Assembly (NCBI GenBank): GCA_017626305.1
Contig: JAGAIW010000171.1
Span: 1-64,000 of the forward strand
Length of the DNA stretch: 64,000 nt
Reading direction: 5' to 3'
Source: Clostridia bacterium
GTDB taxonomy: Bacteria; Bacillota; Clostridia; Christensenellales; Borkfalkiaceae
Of the stretch, positions 1-7,965 are shown one piece after another. A model generated the notes under the pieces. The model had not been told where the DNA came from. It saw only the letters and a program-made list of their open reading frames with translations, and ran no database searches. Position 1 is the first letter of the stretch; every line of letters begins with the position of its first letter. The position numbers and the translations under genes are program-made.

Positions 1-9
1 CAAAAACAC

Positions 10-38
10 TTGATAAAAGCTTTTTTATGTGGTATACT
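10..38 (+). promoter_or_regulatory. Sigma-A promoter of the structured RNA
   Basis: TTGATA at 10-15 and TATACT at 33-38 are separated by exactly 17 bases, a near-consensus vegetative promoter. Transcription should start near 45, about 220 bases ahead of the first plausible coding start, so it produces a long leader or a free RNA. Confidence 0.8.
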
Positions 39-44
39 AATTAT

Positions 45-249
45 GCTCAACAAAATTAAATGTGAAAGATTAGCGGTATTTTATCCTTAAAGGGATAATT
101 ATGCCCCTTTTTAACATAACTACTTTTGAATGTGGTAAAAGCGCAAATTCCACTAAGTAGTTATGGCTATACCGTAATCTTTTAGTTTTGTTGGGCGACA
201 AGCGGAGTTGCGTTTTTCGGTGCGTCAACTTGCTTGGCGCACTTTTTTT
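45..249 (+). ncRNA. Candidate structured ncRNA or attenuator leader, about 205 nt
   Basis: Seen in sequence: a closing stem 65-79/169-182 (14 bp, one bulged G73) encloses a 6-bp hairpin (81-86/93-98) and an 11-bp perfect stem (115-125/155-165), giving a three-way junction. Downstream lie three overlapping alternative hairpins: 195-199/207-211, 206-212/223-230 (one bulge), and 220-228/234-242 followed by seven T. The last is an intrinsic terminator and the middle one would block it, the usual layout of transcription attenuation. GCCC at 103-106 could pair with GGGC at 193-196 as a pseudoknot. Length and architecture suit either a riboswitch-like leader of the gene at 263 or a free RNA such as the raiA-type or 6S-type classes. 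I cannot assign a family by eye. Confidence 0.65.
220..249 (+). terminator. Intrinsic terminator just upstream of the small ORF
   Basis: A nine-pair stem (220-228 with 234-242, one G-U pair) with a five-base loop is followed by seven T. It ends only three bases before the Shine-Dalgarno of the 263-613 gene, so that gene is expressed only by read-through or anti-termination. Confidence 0.75.
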
Positions 250-262
250 ATGGAGAAAAGAT

Positions 263-613
263 ATGCAATACGAACAAGACGAATTATACGCAACCAAAAT
301 GGGAATTTTGCAAAAATACGCAAGAGCCATAGGCGTAAAAGCGCCTACGTGCTTAAATAAACGAGCATTGATACGGGAAATTATGCTCATTCAAGACGGC
401 AAAAAGCCACCCTGCACACCCAACAAAAAGGGTAGACCCGTTAAAGATAGCGGTGAACCTATTCTCATCAACAATACCGTCGTTGAGAATATCGACGCCG
501 AAAAGAAAAAACCGATAACGCTAGACCCCAAAGAGATAAAAGAATATGTTAAACAGGAATGTATTGCCCGCATTTTAAGCGAAATAGAACGAAAGTTAAA
601 CAACCTTTTATAA
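263..613 (+). CDS. Small protein with Rho-N/SAP-like N-terminus
   Basis: A 116-residue basic protein. I chose the ATG at 263 over the longer frame from 188 because GGAGAAAAG lies just upstream and the longer frame would start inside the upstream terminator hairpin. Residues about 12-48 (MGILQKYARAIGVK then LNKRALIREIM) resemble the helix-extended-loop-helix of Rho N-terminal or SAP-type nucleic-acid-binding modules. A Lys/Pro-rich linker and a short charged C-terminal helix follow. Function is unknown. Its position behind an RNA with terminator and antiterminator folds suggests RNA-linked control, which is inference. Confidence 0.7.
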   Translation: MQYEQDELYATKMGILQKYARAIGVKAPTCLNKRALIREIMLIQDGKKPPCTPNKKGRPVKDSGEPILINNTVVENIDAEKKKPITLDPKEIKEYVKQECIARILSEIERKLNNLL

Positions 614-637
614 ATCCTTTCGGTATTGACCATAACG

Positions 638-770
638 GTCATTCTGAACGAAGTGAAGAATCCCTTCATACGTAGTCCGCGTTCTCTTCCATGGGATTCT
701 TCACCCTTCGGGTTCAGAATGACGTTTGGGGGACGAGTTGGTTTTCTTCCGCTTTCGCGTTAGAATGACG
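638..770. repeat. Dispersed inverted-repeat element, copy 1
   Basis: The unit reads GTCATTCTGA...GAAGAATCCC, then an inverted GGGATTCTTC...TCAGAATGAC, with a shorter third arm ending at 770. The same modules recur at about 17.0-17.3, 19.9-20.3 and 36.4-36.6 kb. Short frames read through it are not genes. Such 'CATTCTGA/GAAGAATCC' modules are known as dispersed repeats in many bacterial genomes. Confidence 0.85.
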
Positions 771-781
771 GACATTATAAA

Positions 782-809
782 AATTCCCGAACCAAATGGT
801 TCGGGAATT
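782..809 (-). terminator. Terminator of the holB-ricT transcript
   Basis: A 12-13 bp perfect inverted repeat (782-794/797-809) sits directly after the ricT stop codon. On the minus strand it is followed by a T-rich run. Confidence 0.85.
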
Positions 810-814
810 GCTTT

Positions 815-1669
815 TTATTCTTCGTCGTCTTCGTCGCGGGTATTTTGTTGGACGGGCTTGCGGAATTTTAACTGTTCCACGGGGTAATCCCTAAACACCA
901 GTCCGCCTGCGCCGTCGTCCGCTTTTACACGGACTTGCATTTTTAACATATTCAGCCCTGCGACGATACCTTTGCCGTCGGGCGTACCCACTTCCGCGCC
1001 CATCTTGGGCATTTGCTTGGATACTTCGGTGTAATAGTCCACTTCATAGCCAAGACAGCACATCAATCTACCGCAAAGACCGCTGATTTTTCCGGGGTTG
1101 AGCGAAAGATTTTGCACCTTTGCCATCTTCACGCTGACCTTCTTAAACTCGGGCATATTTCCCGCGCAGCAGCAAACTCTACCGCAAGGCGCGATACCGC
1201 CAAGGTATTTGGTTTCGTCGCGCGTGCCCACTTGGCGCAGCTCGATACGGATATGCAGCGCCGCCGCCAAGTCCTTGACGAGCTCTCTAAAATCCACGCG
1301 CGTTTCGGAAGTGAAGTAGAACACCACTTTACTGCCGTCGAAAGCGTATTCGCAGTCAATGAGTTTCATTTCTAAGCCGTGCGCGGCTATTTTTTCTTTA
1401 CAAATTTGAATCGCGCGGGGCTTTTTTTCCTGACAAGCGGCGTAAAATTCCTTATCCTTATCAGTAGCGATACGGATAATCGGTTTTAAGGGTTGCACCA
1501 CTTCGTCGTCGGGAACTTCCTTTTCAGGATACGCCACCCAAGCGTATTCCAAGCCCTTTGCCGTTTCCACGATTACGGGCATATTCCGCGTGTATTCGTC
1601 CCCGTTCTTCGGGGAAAAATAATACAGCTTTCCGCCGTTTTTAAATTTAATTCCTACTACTTTAATCAT
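815..1669 (-). CDS. ricT: PSP1-domain protein RicT (YaaT)
   Basis: A 284-residue protein of the PSP1/YaaT family, close to the usual 270-280. Seven cysteines cluster at residues 162-168 (CGRVCCC) and 199-205 (CGRLMCC), matching the Fe-S-binding cysteines of RicT. In Bacillus subtilis RicT works with RicA and RicF in the Y-complex that directs RNase Y mRNA processing and affects sporulation and competence. It lies 12 bases downstream of holB, the conserved Firmicutes order, and ends with an acidic tail. Regulation beyond co-transcription is not visible. Confidence 0.93.
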   Translation of the reverse strand: MIKVVGIKFKNGGKLYYFSPKNGDEYTRNMPVIVETAKGLEYAWVAYPEKEVPDDEVVQPLKPIIRIATDKDKEFYAACQEKKPRAIQICKEKIAAHGLEMKLIDCEYAFDGSKVVFYFTSETRVDFRELVKDLAAALHIRIELRQVGTRDETKYLGGIAPCGRVCCCAGNMPEFKKVSVKMAKVQNLSLNPGKISGLCGRLMCCLGYEVDYYTEVSKQMPKMGAEVGTPDGKGIVAGLNMLKMQVRVKADDGAGGLVFRDYPVEQLKFRKPVQQNTRDEDDEE

Positions 1670-1681
1670 ATACTTTCCTTT

Positions 1682-2641
1682 TTATAGTTTTTCGTTGCGA
1701 GCAAGCACCGCCGCCGCAAACGTTTCGATACATTGTGGGAATACCGCGTTAAACGCGACTTCTCGCTCTGCATCCGTCAATTTTTCCTGCGCGTAAAGGA
1801 GCGCGGCTACGCTACGTTTTTGCGCAAGCATTTCCAAGTTCTCTTTTTCCGATTGCAATAAAACGTGCTTACGCTGTCCCGTTTTGACAAGCAACGCGTC
1901 GCGGTAGAGAATACGGAGCAACGATAAAAGCTGCGTTTTTTGTTTGGTTTCCCCTACCCGTTTGACAACGGACGGCAGCTTATCCGCCGTACAAAGCGCC
2001 AACGAAAACGCGTCGGCAAGCAGCGTCTTATATCCGCCGCCTTCTAGCATGCTCTGCGCTACGCCCACCACGCCGTCGCACGCCGCCGCGCAAACGGCGA
2101 TATCGTCTTGCGTGTATTTCGTCCCGTAAACTCGGCTAAGACACGCCGCTACTTCTTCGGTGGCAAAGGGCGGAATTTCTAACCGTTCCACACGGGAGAG
2201 CACCGTTTGCAAAACGGGATAAACGGAAGTGGCGCACAGCAAAAACGCTACGCTTTCGGGGGGCTGTTCCAACAATTTTAACAGCTTGTTTTGCGACGCG
2301 GCGTTTGCCTGCGCAAAGTCGGCGATAACGATTAGCTTTCTCGCCCCTTCAACGGGCTGCAAAGCACATTCTTCGCCCACGCGCTCGGCGTCTTCTACGG
2401 CGAACTTTTTATCCGTTTCGGGATAGAAAAGACAGTCGGAAAAGCTTTCCTTATCAATAAGGTCGGCGATACGGGAAAAGGCAGGGCTTTGCATGAAAAA
2501 CACTTTGGCAAACGCTTTTGCCGCGGCACGAAGATTGCGCCCGTCGCTAAGCGTAAGCAGGTACGCGTGGCAAAAACGCTGCTTTTCCCCTTCCGCTTTC
2601 AAAAGCTTATAGGCGGCTGTGTTTTCCAAAAGCTGTTGCAT
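1682..2641 (-). CDS. holB: DNA polymerase III delta' subunit
   Basis: A 319-residue clamp-loader-like protein. It shows the delta' pattern: start of the AAA+ fold with CHAYLL, 'ASQNKLLKLLEQPP' (sensor/lid region) and a 'LSRVERLEIPPF' segment corresponding to the SRC motif. The P-loop is absent, as usual for delta'. It acts in loading the sliding clamp (dnaN product, encoded 20 kb away) during replication. It heads an operon with ricT. In many Firmicutes tmk precedes this pair, but here tmk lies at 28 kb. Confidence 0.9.
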   Translation of the reverse strand: MQQLLENTAAYKLLKAEGEKQRFCHAYLLTLSDGRNLRAAAKAFAKVFFMQSPAFSRIADLIDKESFSDCLFYPETDKKFAVEDAERVGEECALQPVEGARKLIVIADFAQANAASQNKLLKLLEQPPESVAFLLCATSVYPVLQTVLSRVERLEIPPFATEEVAACLSRVYGTKYTQDDIAVCAAACDGVVGVAQSMLEGGGYKTLLADAFSLALCTADKLPSVVKRVGETKQKTQLLSLLRILYRDALLVKTGQRKHVLLQSEKENLEMLAQKRSVAALLYAQEKLTDAEREVAFNAVFPQCIETFAAAVLARNEKL

Positions 2642-2745
2642 GTCCTTTTCTCCTTAGCCGTTACGGTTATTATTATAGCATAAAGGTAAAAAATACGCAA
2701 GTAAAAACGGAGCGAAGAATTTTCCATTCTCCACTCCGCCTTGTG

Positions 2746-3429
2746 TTATTGCTTGTTTTGGTTATATCCGCAAGGTGGAACGGGCGGATACGTCGGTGCA
2801 TACGGGGGATATACGGGCGGCAACACAATCGGCATGGGATAGCCGTTTTGCGCAGGATACTGCGGCTGAGCCACCGTATACGAAGGGGTTTGCGGCAAGG
2901 GGTATGCAGGCGTTTGCGCCGCAACGCCGTTTGCGTCTTCAAACACGGTGTGCTTTACTTCCCATTTCTTGTATTTAATGGGTACCCAAAGTCCGTAAAT
3001 ACCCAAGGTGATAATCGTCAAGAAAAGCCATTTTACGCAGTTGCCAAACAGTTGAACGGCTTTGCCCGTAAAGCGCAAACGCTTGCCGCCTATAACGGTA
3101 TGACGAGCCGTCCAACGGGTGGTAATCGTCGTCGTTGCCGCAAGACCGCAGGAAAGCGGAATAAAAGCAATCAAGCCTACGATAACGTACCAAGCGTAGA
3201 ACGCTACGGTGATGACGATTTCCAAGACGTTCGTATCCATTTGAAGTCCGCTGACGAATTCCATAACCGTAGGCGTAAGGAAATGTCCGCCGATGACGAT
3301 TCCTGCCGCTACCGCCGCCCATAAAATAAGCGCAAGGAGCGCCAACAGGCTAGTACCGATTAAGCCAAGAAGTCCGCCGTCGAAGTTCGACGCGGGTAAA
3401 GTAGGTTGCGTTGTCGTTTTCTTTGCCAT
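2746..3429 (-). CDS. DUF898/YjgN-like membrane protein with Pro-rich tail
   Basis: A 227-residue membrane protein with three or four hydrophobic segments (about residues 24-50, 70-100, 130-150). It carries the pattern 'FDGGLLGLIG ... GKRLRFTG ... LFG ... TLGIYGLWVPIKYKKWEVKHTVF', which resembles the repeating unit of the DUF898 (YjgN) family. The last 60 residues are rich in Pro, Tyr and Gln and are probably a disordered tail. Function is unknown. It stands alone between holB and gap, with 104 unremarkable bases on the holB side. Confidence 0.75.
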   Translation of the reverse strand: MAKKTTTQPTLPASNFDGGLLGLIGTSLLALLALILWAAVAAGIVIGGHFLTPTVMEFVSGLQMDTNVLEIVITVAFYAWYVIVGLIAFIPLSCGLAATTTITTRWTARHTVIGGKRLRFTGKAVQLFGNCVKWLFLTIITLGIYGLWVPIKYKKWEVKHTVFEDANGVAAQTPAYPLPQTPSYTVAQPQYPAQNGYPMPIVLPPVYPPYAPTYPPVPPCGYNQNKQ

Positions 3430-3581
3430 AATTCTACCACTCCATATTCATGATAAAATCATTATACTATAAAAATGCGCGTTTGTCAATACTTGATTGT
3501 GAAGTAATTCGGCAGAATTTGTAAATTTTTATTTTTTTGAAGTTCGTGGCAAATAATTTTTCTTCTCTACGCCCAAAATTA

Positions 3582-3610
3582 TTGACGAAAGAAAAAAAGT
3601 GTGGTAGAAT
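3582..3610 (+). promoter_or_regulatory. Sigma-A promoter of gap
   Basis: TTGACG (3582-3587) and TAGAAT (3605-3610) with a 17-base spacer. The leader to the gap start is about 88 bases and ends in a strong GGAGG site (3690-3694). Confidence 0.85.
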
Positions 3611-3704
3611 AGTATCGGACGAAAACGGTTCGTCGGTTTTTCCGCGCGCCGTGTTCTTACAAAAAAACTAAAAAAATTTTTATATACTCGGAGGATTTAT
3701 TATT

Positions 3705-4724
3705 ATGGCAAACGTAAAAGTTGCAATCAACGGTTTCGGTCGTATCGGTCGTCTTGCGTTCAGACAAATGTTCGGCGCAGAAGGCTATGAAGTAGTTGCT
3801 ATCAACGACTTGACCAGCCCCACCATGCTCGCTCACCTTTTGAAGTACGACTCCGCGCAAGGCAGATATGCTCTTGGCGACACCGTATCGGCTGACGACG
3901 AAGCAAGCACCATTACCGTGAACGGCAAAACCATCAAGATTTACGCGGAAAAAGACGCAGTAAACTGCCCTTGGGGCGCTTTGGACGTAGACGTCGTACT
4001 GGAATGTACCGGTTTCTACACTTCCAAGGCTAAATCGGAAGCGCACATCAAAGCAGGCGCAAAGAAAGTCGTTATTTCCGCTCCCGCTGGCAACGACCTT
4101 CCTACCGTCGTTTACAGCGTAAACGAAAAGACGCTTACGAAGAACGATACCATCATCTCCGCTGCGTCCTGTACCACCAACTGTCTTGCTCCTATGGCAA
4201 ACACCCTTAACAAGCTTGCAAAAATTAAGAAAGGTTATATGACCACGATTCACGCTTACACGGGCGACCAGATGGTTCTTGACGGACCCCACAGAAAGGG
4301 CGACCTTCGCCGTGCAAGAGCTGCTGCTGCAAATATCGTTCCTAACTCCACGGGCGCAGCAAAAGCTATCGGCTTGGTTATTCCCGAACTCAACGGCGTA
4401 CTTGACGGTTGCGCACAACGCGTTCCCGTTCCCACCGGTTCGCTTACCCAGCTCGTTGCTATCTGCGAAGGCGAAGTTGACGCAGCTACCGTAAACGCAG
4501 CTATGAAAGCAGCGGCTTCCGCGTCCTTTGGTTACACCGAAGAAGAACTCGTTTCTTCCGACATTATCGGTATCACCTACGGTTCGTTGTTCGACGCTAC
4601 GCAAACGAAGTGCATGCCCATGGGCGACGGCTCTACGCTTGTAAAAGTTGTTTCTTGGTACGACAACGAAAACTCCTACACCAGCCAAATGGTTAGAACG
4701 ATTAAGTACTTCGCTGAACTTTAA
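3705..4724 (+). CDS. gap: Glyceraldehyde-3-phosphate dehydrogenase
   Basis: 339 residues, full length for type I GAPDH. It opens with the Rossmann NAD motif ([14 protein letters not shown]). The active-site Cys lies in [12 protein letters not shown] and the catalytic His in TIHAYTGDQ. '[13 protein letters not shown]' is the conserved C-terminal signature. The enzyme converts glyceraldehyde-3-P, Pi and NAD to 1,3-bisphosphoglycerate in glycolysis. Codon choice is strongly biased (Lys AAG/AAA, Gly GGC/GGT, few rare codons), as expected of a highly expressed gene. It is monocistronic, with its own promoter and terminator and no pgk or tpi next to it. Confidence 0.98.
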   Translation: MANVKVAINGFGRIGRLAFRQMFGAEGYEVVAINDLTSPTMLAHLLKYDSAQGRYALGDTVSADDEASTITVNGKTIKIYAEKDAVNCPWGALDVDVVLECTGFYTSKAKSEAHIKAGAKKVVISAPAGNDLPTVVYSVNEKTLTKNDTIISAASCTTNCLAPMANTLNKLAKIKKGYMTTIHAYTGDQMVLDGPHRKGDLRRARAAAANIVPNSTGAAKAIGLVIPELNGVLDGCAQRVPVPTGSLTQLVAICEGEVDAATVNAAMKAAASASFGYTEEELVSSDIIGITYGSLFDATQTKCMPMGDGSTLVKVVSWYDNENSYTSQMVRTIKYFAEL

Positions 4725-4740
4725 TCGACGAGTAAAATAT

Positions 4741-4781
4741 AGCCCACTACGTTTCGCTTTTGCGAAGTGTAGTGGGCTTTT
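4741..4781 (+). terminator. gap terminator
   Basis: A 10-bp stem (4741-4750/4769-4778) with GC-rich core is followed by TTTTCTT. The stem sequence GCCCACTA recurs in the terminator of cvpA at 14.8 kb. Confidence 0.9.
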
Positions 4782-4797
4782 CTTATCCATAATAAAT

Positions 4798-4971
4798 AAG
4801 TGATATTTTTAGCCTTATAGTTAAAAGTGATATGCAAGATAACTCTTGCGTTATATTTTGACCCGTGGTCAAAGTGATATTATATTTGCCATAACTTTCA
4901 CGCAAGTGAAAATATCACTTTGCGTTAGCAAAATATCACGCCGATAGGCATATCACTTGCCGTTAGGCAAA
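4798..4971. repeat. Array of mini-hairpins framed by inverted AAGTGATAT units
   Basis: AAGTGATAT occurs at 4798, 4825 and 4872 in direct orientation, then as ATATCACTT or ATATCAC at 4912, 4933 and 4950 in inverted orientation. Between them sit at least six small perfect hairpins (for example 4834-4849, 4858-4872, 4897-4911, 4920-4932, 4940-4949, 4957-4971), several with a GTTA or GCAA loop. There is no coding frame. The half-sites face each other, so the block is an imperfect large palindrome. It fills the 350-base gap between gap and the AraC gene. Confidence 0.8.
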
Positions 4972-4978
4972 TATAGTT

Positions 4979-5026
4979 GTGACGTAGCGATTTCTCGCTA
5001 CGTCACTAATCCGTCGGGATTTTTTT
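4979..5026. terminator. Double hairpin downstream of gap and the AraC gene
   Basis: A 12-bp perfect stem (4979-4990/4995-5006) has a GAAA loop when read on the minus strand. A 5-bp stem (5008-5012/5017-5021) with a T run follows on the plus strand. They probably insulate the convergent gap and AraC transcripts. Confidence 0.6.
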
Positions 5027-5074
5027 ATACCGTTTACGTAAAATTGTGTTTTTCGTTTTGTTTTACCGTCCGTT

Positions 5075-5842
5075 TTATTCGCCCTGTTCCCACTTCTTTT
5101 TTTGCCGATAATAGGTACGCTCACTTTTAAACCCCACTTCAAACATAAGCTCCGTCGCCGTGCGCTTATCCCCCGTTTTATAAAGCTGTTCCATATACGA
5201 AAACCGCAGCCCGTTGACGTATTCCGTCAAGCTTTTACCCGTGTAACGGCGAAAAACACGCGAGATATACTCTTGGGAATAGCCCAGCGCTTTGGCAATC
5301 GCCGCGCGGGAAACGTCCCCTTGAAAATGCTCTTGCAGATACGTCAAAATTTGCCGCACAAGCGCGCTTTCGTCCCTGCCGTCCTGCTCGGTAAATTGTA
5401 AATGCTCAAAGAGCACCGCCAAAAATAAATCGGTTGCGGCGTCGACAATATCCGCCGTTTTATTACGCATATACGCGTCGACGATAAACAAGAGCCTATC
5501 GCAAAGCGCGCCGTCCTGCAAGACGGGACAGGCAAGCTTTAACCCCTTACGTTTAAAACTAAAACGGCTTAACGCACGATAGGGAATAATCACCACGCAG
5601 TCGTCTACTTCCCCGTTTTCGTCTGTTTTTTGATAGCTGTGAATTTGAAAGCTGTCCACAACGGCAATACAACCGCTTGTAATTTCCCATTCCTTCTCAT
5701 TTATCCAAAGATTGTATTTGCCCTTTTTTACGATAAAAATTTCCAAGTTGCTATGGAAATGGGCAGGAAAATTGTGGTTGCGATTTCGATTGATATTCAG
5801 CCTTTGTTCTTCGTCACGGTGTTTTTCAAAAAAACTTTTCAT
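5075..5842 (-). CDS. AraC-family transcriptional regulator
   Basis: 255 residues. An N-terminal cupin-type sensor (residues about 10-100, with HFHSNLEIFIVKKG) is followed by two helix-turn-helix units (about 155-250, with AIAKALGYSQEYISRVFRRYTG and FEVGFKSERTYYRQKKKW). It is divergent from the GH3 glycosidase gene with about 110 bases between the two starts, so it is the obvious candidate regulator of that enzyme. The ligand is unknown. Confidence 0.9.
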   Translation of the reverse strand: MKSFFEKHRDEEQRLNINRNRNHNFPAHFHSNLEIFIVKKGKYNLWINEKEWEITSGCIAVVDSFQIHSYQKTDENGEVDDCVVIIPYRALSRFSFKRKGLKLACPVLQDGALCDRLLFIVDAYMRNKTADIVDAATDLFLAVLFEHLQFTEQDGRDESALVRQILTYLQEHFQGDVSRAAIAKALGYSQEYISRVFRRYTGKSLTEYVNGLRFSYMEQLYKTGDKRTATELMFEVGFKSERTYYRQKKKWEQGE

Positions 5843-5908
5843 ATCTTTATTTTATCATAAAATGGCAGTAAATTAAAGCGTTTTGTCCTATCTTTTGGCA
5901 AAAAAGTG

Positions 5909-5917
5909 TGCTATAAT
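5909..5917 (+). promoter_or_regulatory. Extended -10 promoter of the GH3 gene
   Basis: TGCTATAAT is a perfect extended -10 element. No good -35 is seen at the correct distance, which fits a promoter needing an activator such as the divergent AraC protein. Confidence 0.65.
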
Positions 5918-5951
5918 AAGAAAAATCGTTAAAAAGGAGAACGAAAACAAA

Positions 5952-7925
5952 ATGAAATACGATATCAAAAAACTCAGTTTAGACGAAAAGCTGCACCTGC
6001 TTACGGGACGCGATACGTGGCGTTTGTCTACGGCGAACGAAAAACTCCCCGAAGTGTTTTTATCCGACGGACCGAACGGACTGCGTATGATTGATTTGGA
6101 AACGAAAACGACGAAAAAGGCGACGGCTATGCCGAATATCCATATTCTTGCGTCTACGTGGAATACCGATTTGGCGTATTTAGACGGCGCGACGATTGCC
6201 GACGATTGCTTGGAACATCACGCAGACGTACTGCTTGCGCCCGGCGTCAATATCAAACGCACTCCCCTTTGCGGACGTAATTTTGAGTACTTTTCCGAAG
6301 ACCCTTATCTTTCAGGAGTGATGGCGAAAGCGTATATCGAAGGGGTGCAGAGCAAGGGCGTGGGCACTTCGCTCAAACACTATTGCGCCAACAACCGCGA
6401 ATACGACCGCCGATACCAAAACAGCGACGTGGACGAACGCACCTTGCGTGAAATTTACCTTCCCGCTTTTGAAATTGCGGTACAAGCAAAGCCTTGGACG
6501 GTTATGTGCTCGTACAACCCCGTCAACGGCATTTATGCATCCGAAAATCAATATCTTTTGGACGATATTTTGCGTGGGGAGTTTGGGTTTGACGGACTAA
6601 TCGTATCCGACTGGGCTGCCGTTCATCACAGCGCAAGAGCGGTAAAGGCGTCCTTAGATTTGCGCATGCCCTATGACCAAAACGCGTATACCGAGCTGAA
6701 AACGGCATACGACGAAGGCTGGCTTTCCGACGAAGAAATCGACGCTTGCGTAGAACGCATTTTGGCGTTTATGGAAAAAACGCAAACGCAAAAGAAGGAA
6801 GTGACCACGACCAAACAGCAACGCCACGAAAACGCGGTAAAGATAGCCGCCGAAGGCGCGGTGCTTTTGAAAAACGACGGGATTTTACCCCTTACGAGCG
6901 GTAAAATTTGCGTGTACGGCCCGTTTGCGGACAGCCCTGCTATGGGCGGCGGCGGTTCGGCTTACGCGGAAACGGACTACAAGCCCCGCCACCTTGCCGA
7001 AGAGCTCCAAGATATCCTTGGGGACACCGTTTCCACCGCGAATATTTGGATGGATTATCACCGGAACAAGCAGGTGAAAGCAGGCTTGCAAGCGTCTTAC
7101 GAAAACGATATCACCGTGCTTTGCTTGGGCACGGGCAAAAACAGGGAAGCGGAAGGCTACGACAGAACGCATTTGCGTTTGGACGCGATACAGGAAAAGC
7201 TGATTGACGAAGTTTCTAAGTATACGGACAATATCGTCGTGGTACTCCACGCAGGCAGCGCTATCGATATGTCGGCGTGGATTGACAAGGTAAAAGCGGT
7301 ACTGCTTATCGGTTTTTCGGGCGAAGGCGCGCAGGAAGCGGCGGCGCAGCTTTTGACGGGAAAAATCAGCCCCAGCGGTAAGCTTACGGAAACCTTCCCT
7401 TGGTATTTAGAAGATACTCCCACCGCCGATTATACGGGGAACGGTTGCAGCGAACAATACGCCGAAGGCGTATTCGTAGGCTATCGTTGGTTTGACGAAC
7501 ACGATATCGACGTGCTTTTCCCTTTTGGTCACGGTTTATCGTATACGAATTTTGCATACTCTGACCTTGCTATCGAGAAAAAGGACGAAACGCACTACGA
7601 CGTTTGCTTTACCGTTACCAACACGGGCAATATGGCAGCAAAGGAAGTTTCGCAGGTTTACGTCCGCGACGTGTTCTCTATGGTCAACCGCCCGAAAAAA
7701 GAATTAAAAGGCTTTGTCAAGACGGAACTGCAAGCAGGCGAAAGCAAGCGCGTACGTATTCCCCTGTGCGATAGAGCGTTTGCCTATTACAGCGTGAATT
7801 TAAAACGCTGGTACGTAGAAAACGGGGACTTTGAAATTCTCGTCGGCGCGTCGTCAAGAGATATCCGCTTGAAAGAAAAAATCACCATTCAATTACCCGA
7901 TAAAGACCAGTATTCGAGAAAGTAA
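5952..7925 (+). CDS. Glycoside hydrolase family 3 (beta-glucosidase type)
   Basis: 657 residues from the ATG at 5952, preceded by AAAAAGGAGA. The longer frame from 5883 would begin upstream of the -10 element. The GH3 N-terminal barrel includes LSDGPNGLR, SLKHYCANNRE and the catalytic nucleophile Asp220 in 'LIVSDWAA'. The alpha/beta C-terminal domain (about 300-520) and a fibronectin-III-like domain (about 550-640) follow. No signal peptide is seen, so it is likely cytoplasmic and acts on imported beta-glycosides. Exact sugar specificity is not readable. Confidence 0.93.
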   Translation: MKYDIKKLSLDEKLHLLTGRDTWRLSTANEKLPEVFLSDGPNGLRMIDLETKTTKKATAMPNIHILASTWNTDLAYLDGATIADDCLEHHADVLLAPGVNIKRTPLCGRNFEYFSEDPYLSGVMAKAYIEGVQSKGVGTSLKHYCANNREYDRRYQNSDVDERTLREIYLPAFEIAVQAKPWTVMCSYNPVNGIYASENQYLLDDILRGEFGFDGLIVSDWAAVHHSARAVKASLDLRMPYDQNAYTELKTAYDEGWLSDEEIDACVERILAFMEKTQTQKKEVTTTKQQRHENAVKIAAEGAVLLKNDGILPLTSGKICVYGPFADSPAMGGGGSAYAETDYKPRHLAEELQDILGDTVSTANIWMDYHRNKQVKAGLQASYENDITVLCLGTGKNREAEGYDRTHLRLDAIQEKLIDEVSKYTDNIVVVLHAGSAIDMSAWIDKVKAVLLIGFSGEGAQEAAAQLLTGKISPSGKLTETFPWYLEDTPTADYTGNGCSEQYAEGVFVGYRWFDEHDIDVLFPFGHGLSYTNFAYSDLAIEKKDETHYDVCFTVTNTGNMAAKEVSQVYVRDVFSMVNRPKKELKGFVKTELQAGESKRVRIPLCDRAFAYYSVNLKRWYVENGDFEILVGASSRDIRLKEKITIQLPDKDQYSRK

Positions 7926-7931
7926 AAAGAC

Positions 7932-7965
7932 GGGCGAAACGCAACCGCGTTTCGCCCTTTTTTTT
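7932..7965. terminator. Bidirectional terminator between GH3 and yugP
   Basis: An 11-bp perfect stem (7932-7942/7947-7957) is followed by eight T. It sits between two convergent genes. Confidence 0.9.

Noticed and set aside
43-90. A 15-codon leader-peptide-like frame starting ATGCTCAAC
   Set aside because: Its ATG lies at or before the predicted transcript start and has no ribosome site.
45-249. Assignment of the structured RNA to 6S RNA
   Set aside because: 6S is one long, nearly continuous hairpin with a central bubble. This RNA has a three-way junction and a competing 3' terminator domain, so I did not use that name.
70-669. Two minus-strand frames (70-390 and 391-669) over the first gene and repeat
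   Set aside because: They are antisense to the structured RNA and the 263-613 gene or read through the dispersed repeat, with no ribosome site and no family resemblance.
3657-4790. 377-codon frame antisense to gap
   Set aside because: It is a by-product of the biased codon use of gap. The sense protein is unmistakable GAPDH.
4798-4971. CRISPR array interpretation of the repeat block
   Set aside because: The repeat words are only 7-9 bases, in both orientations, with unequal palindromic spacers and no cas genes.
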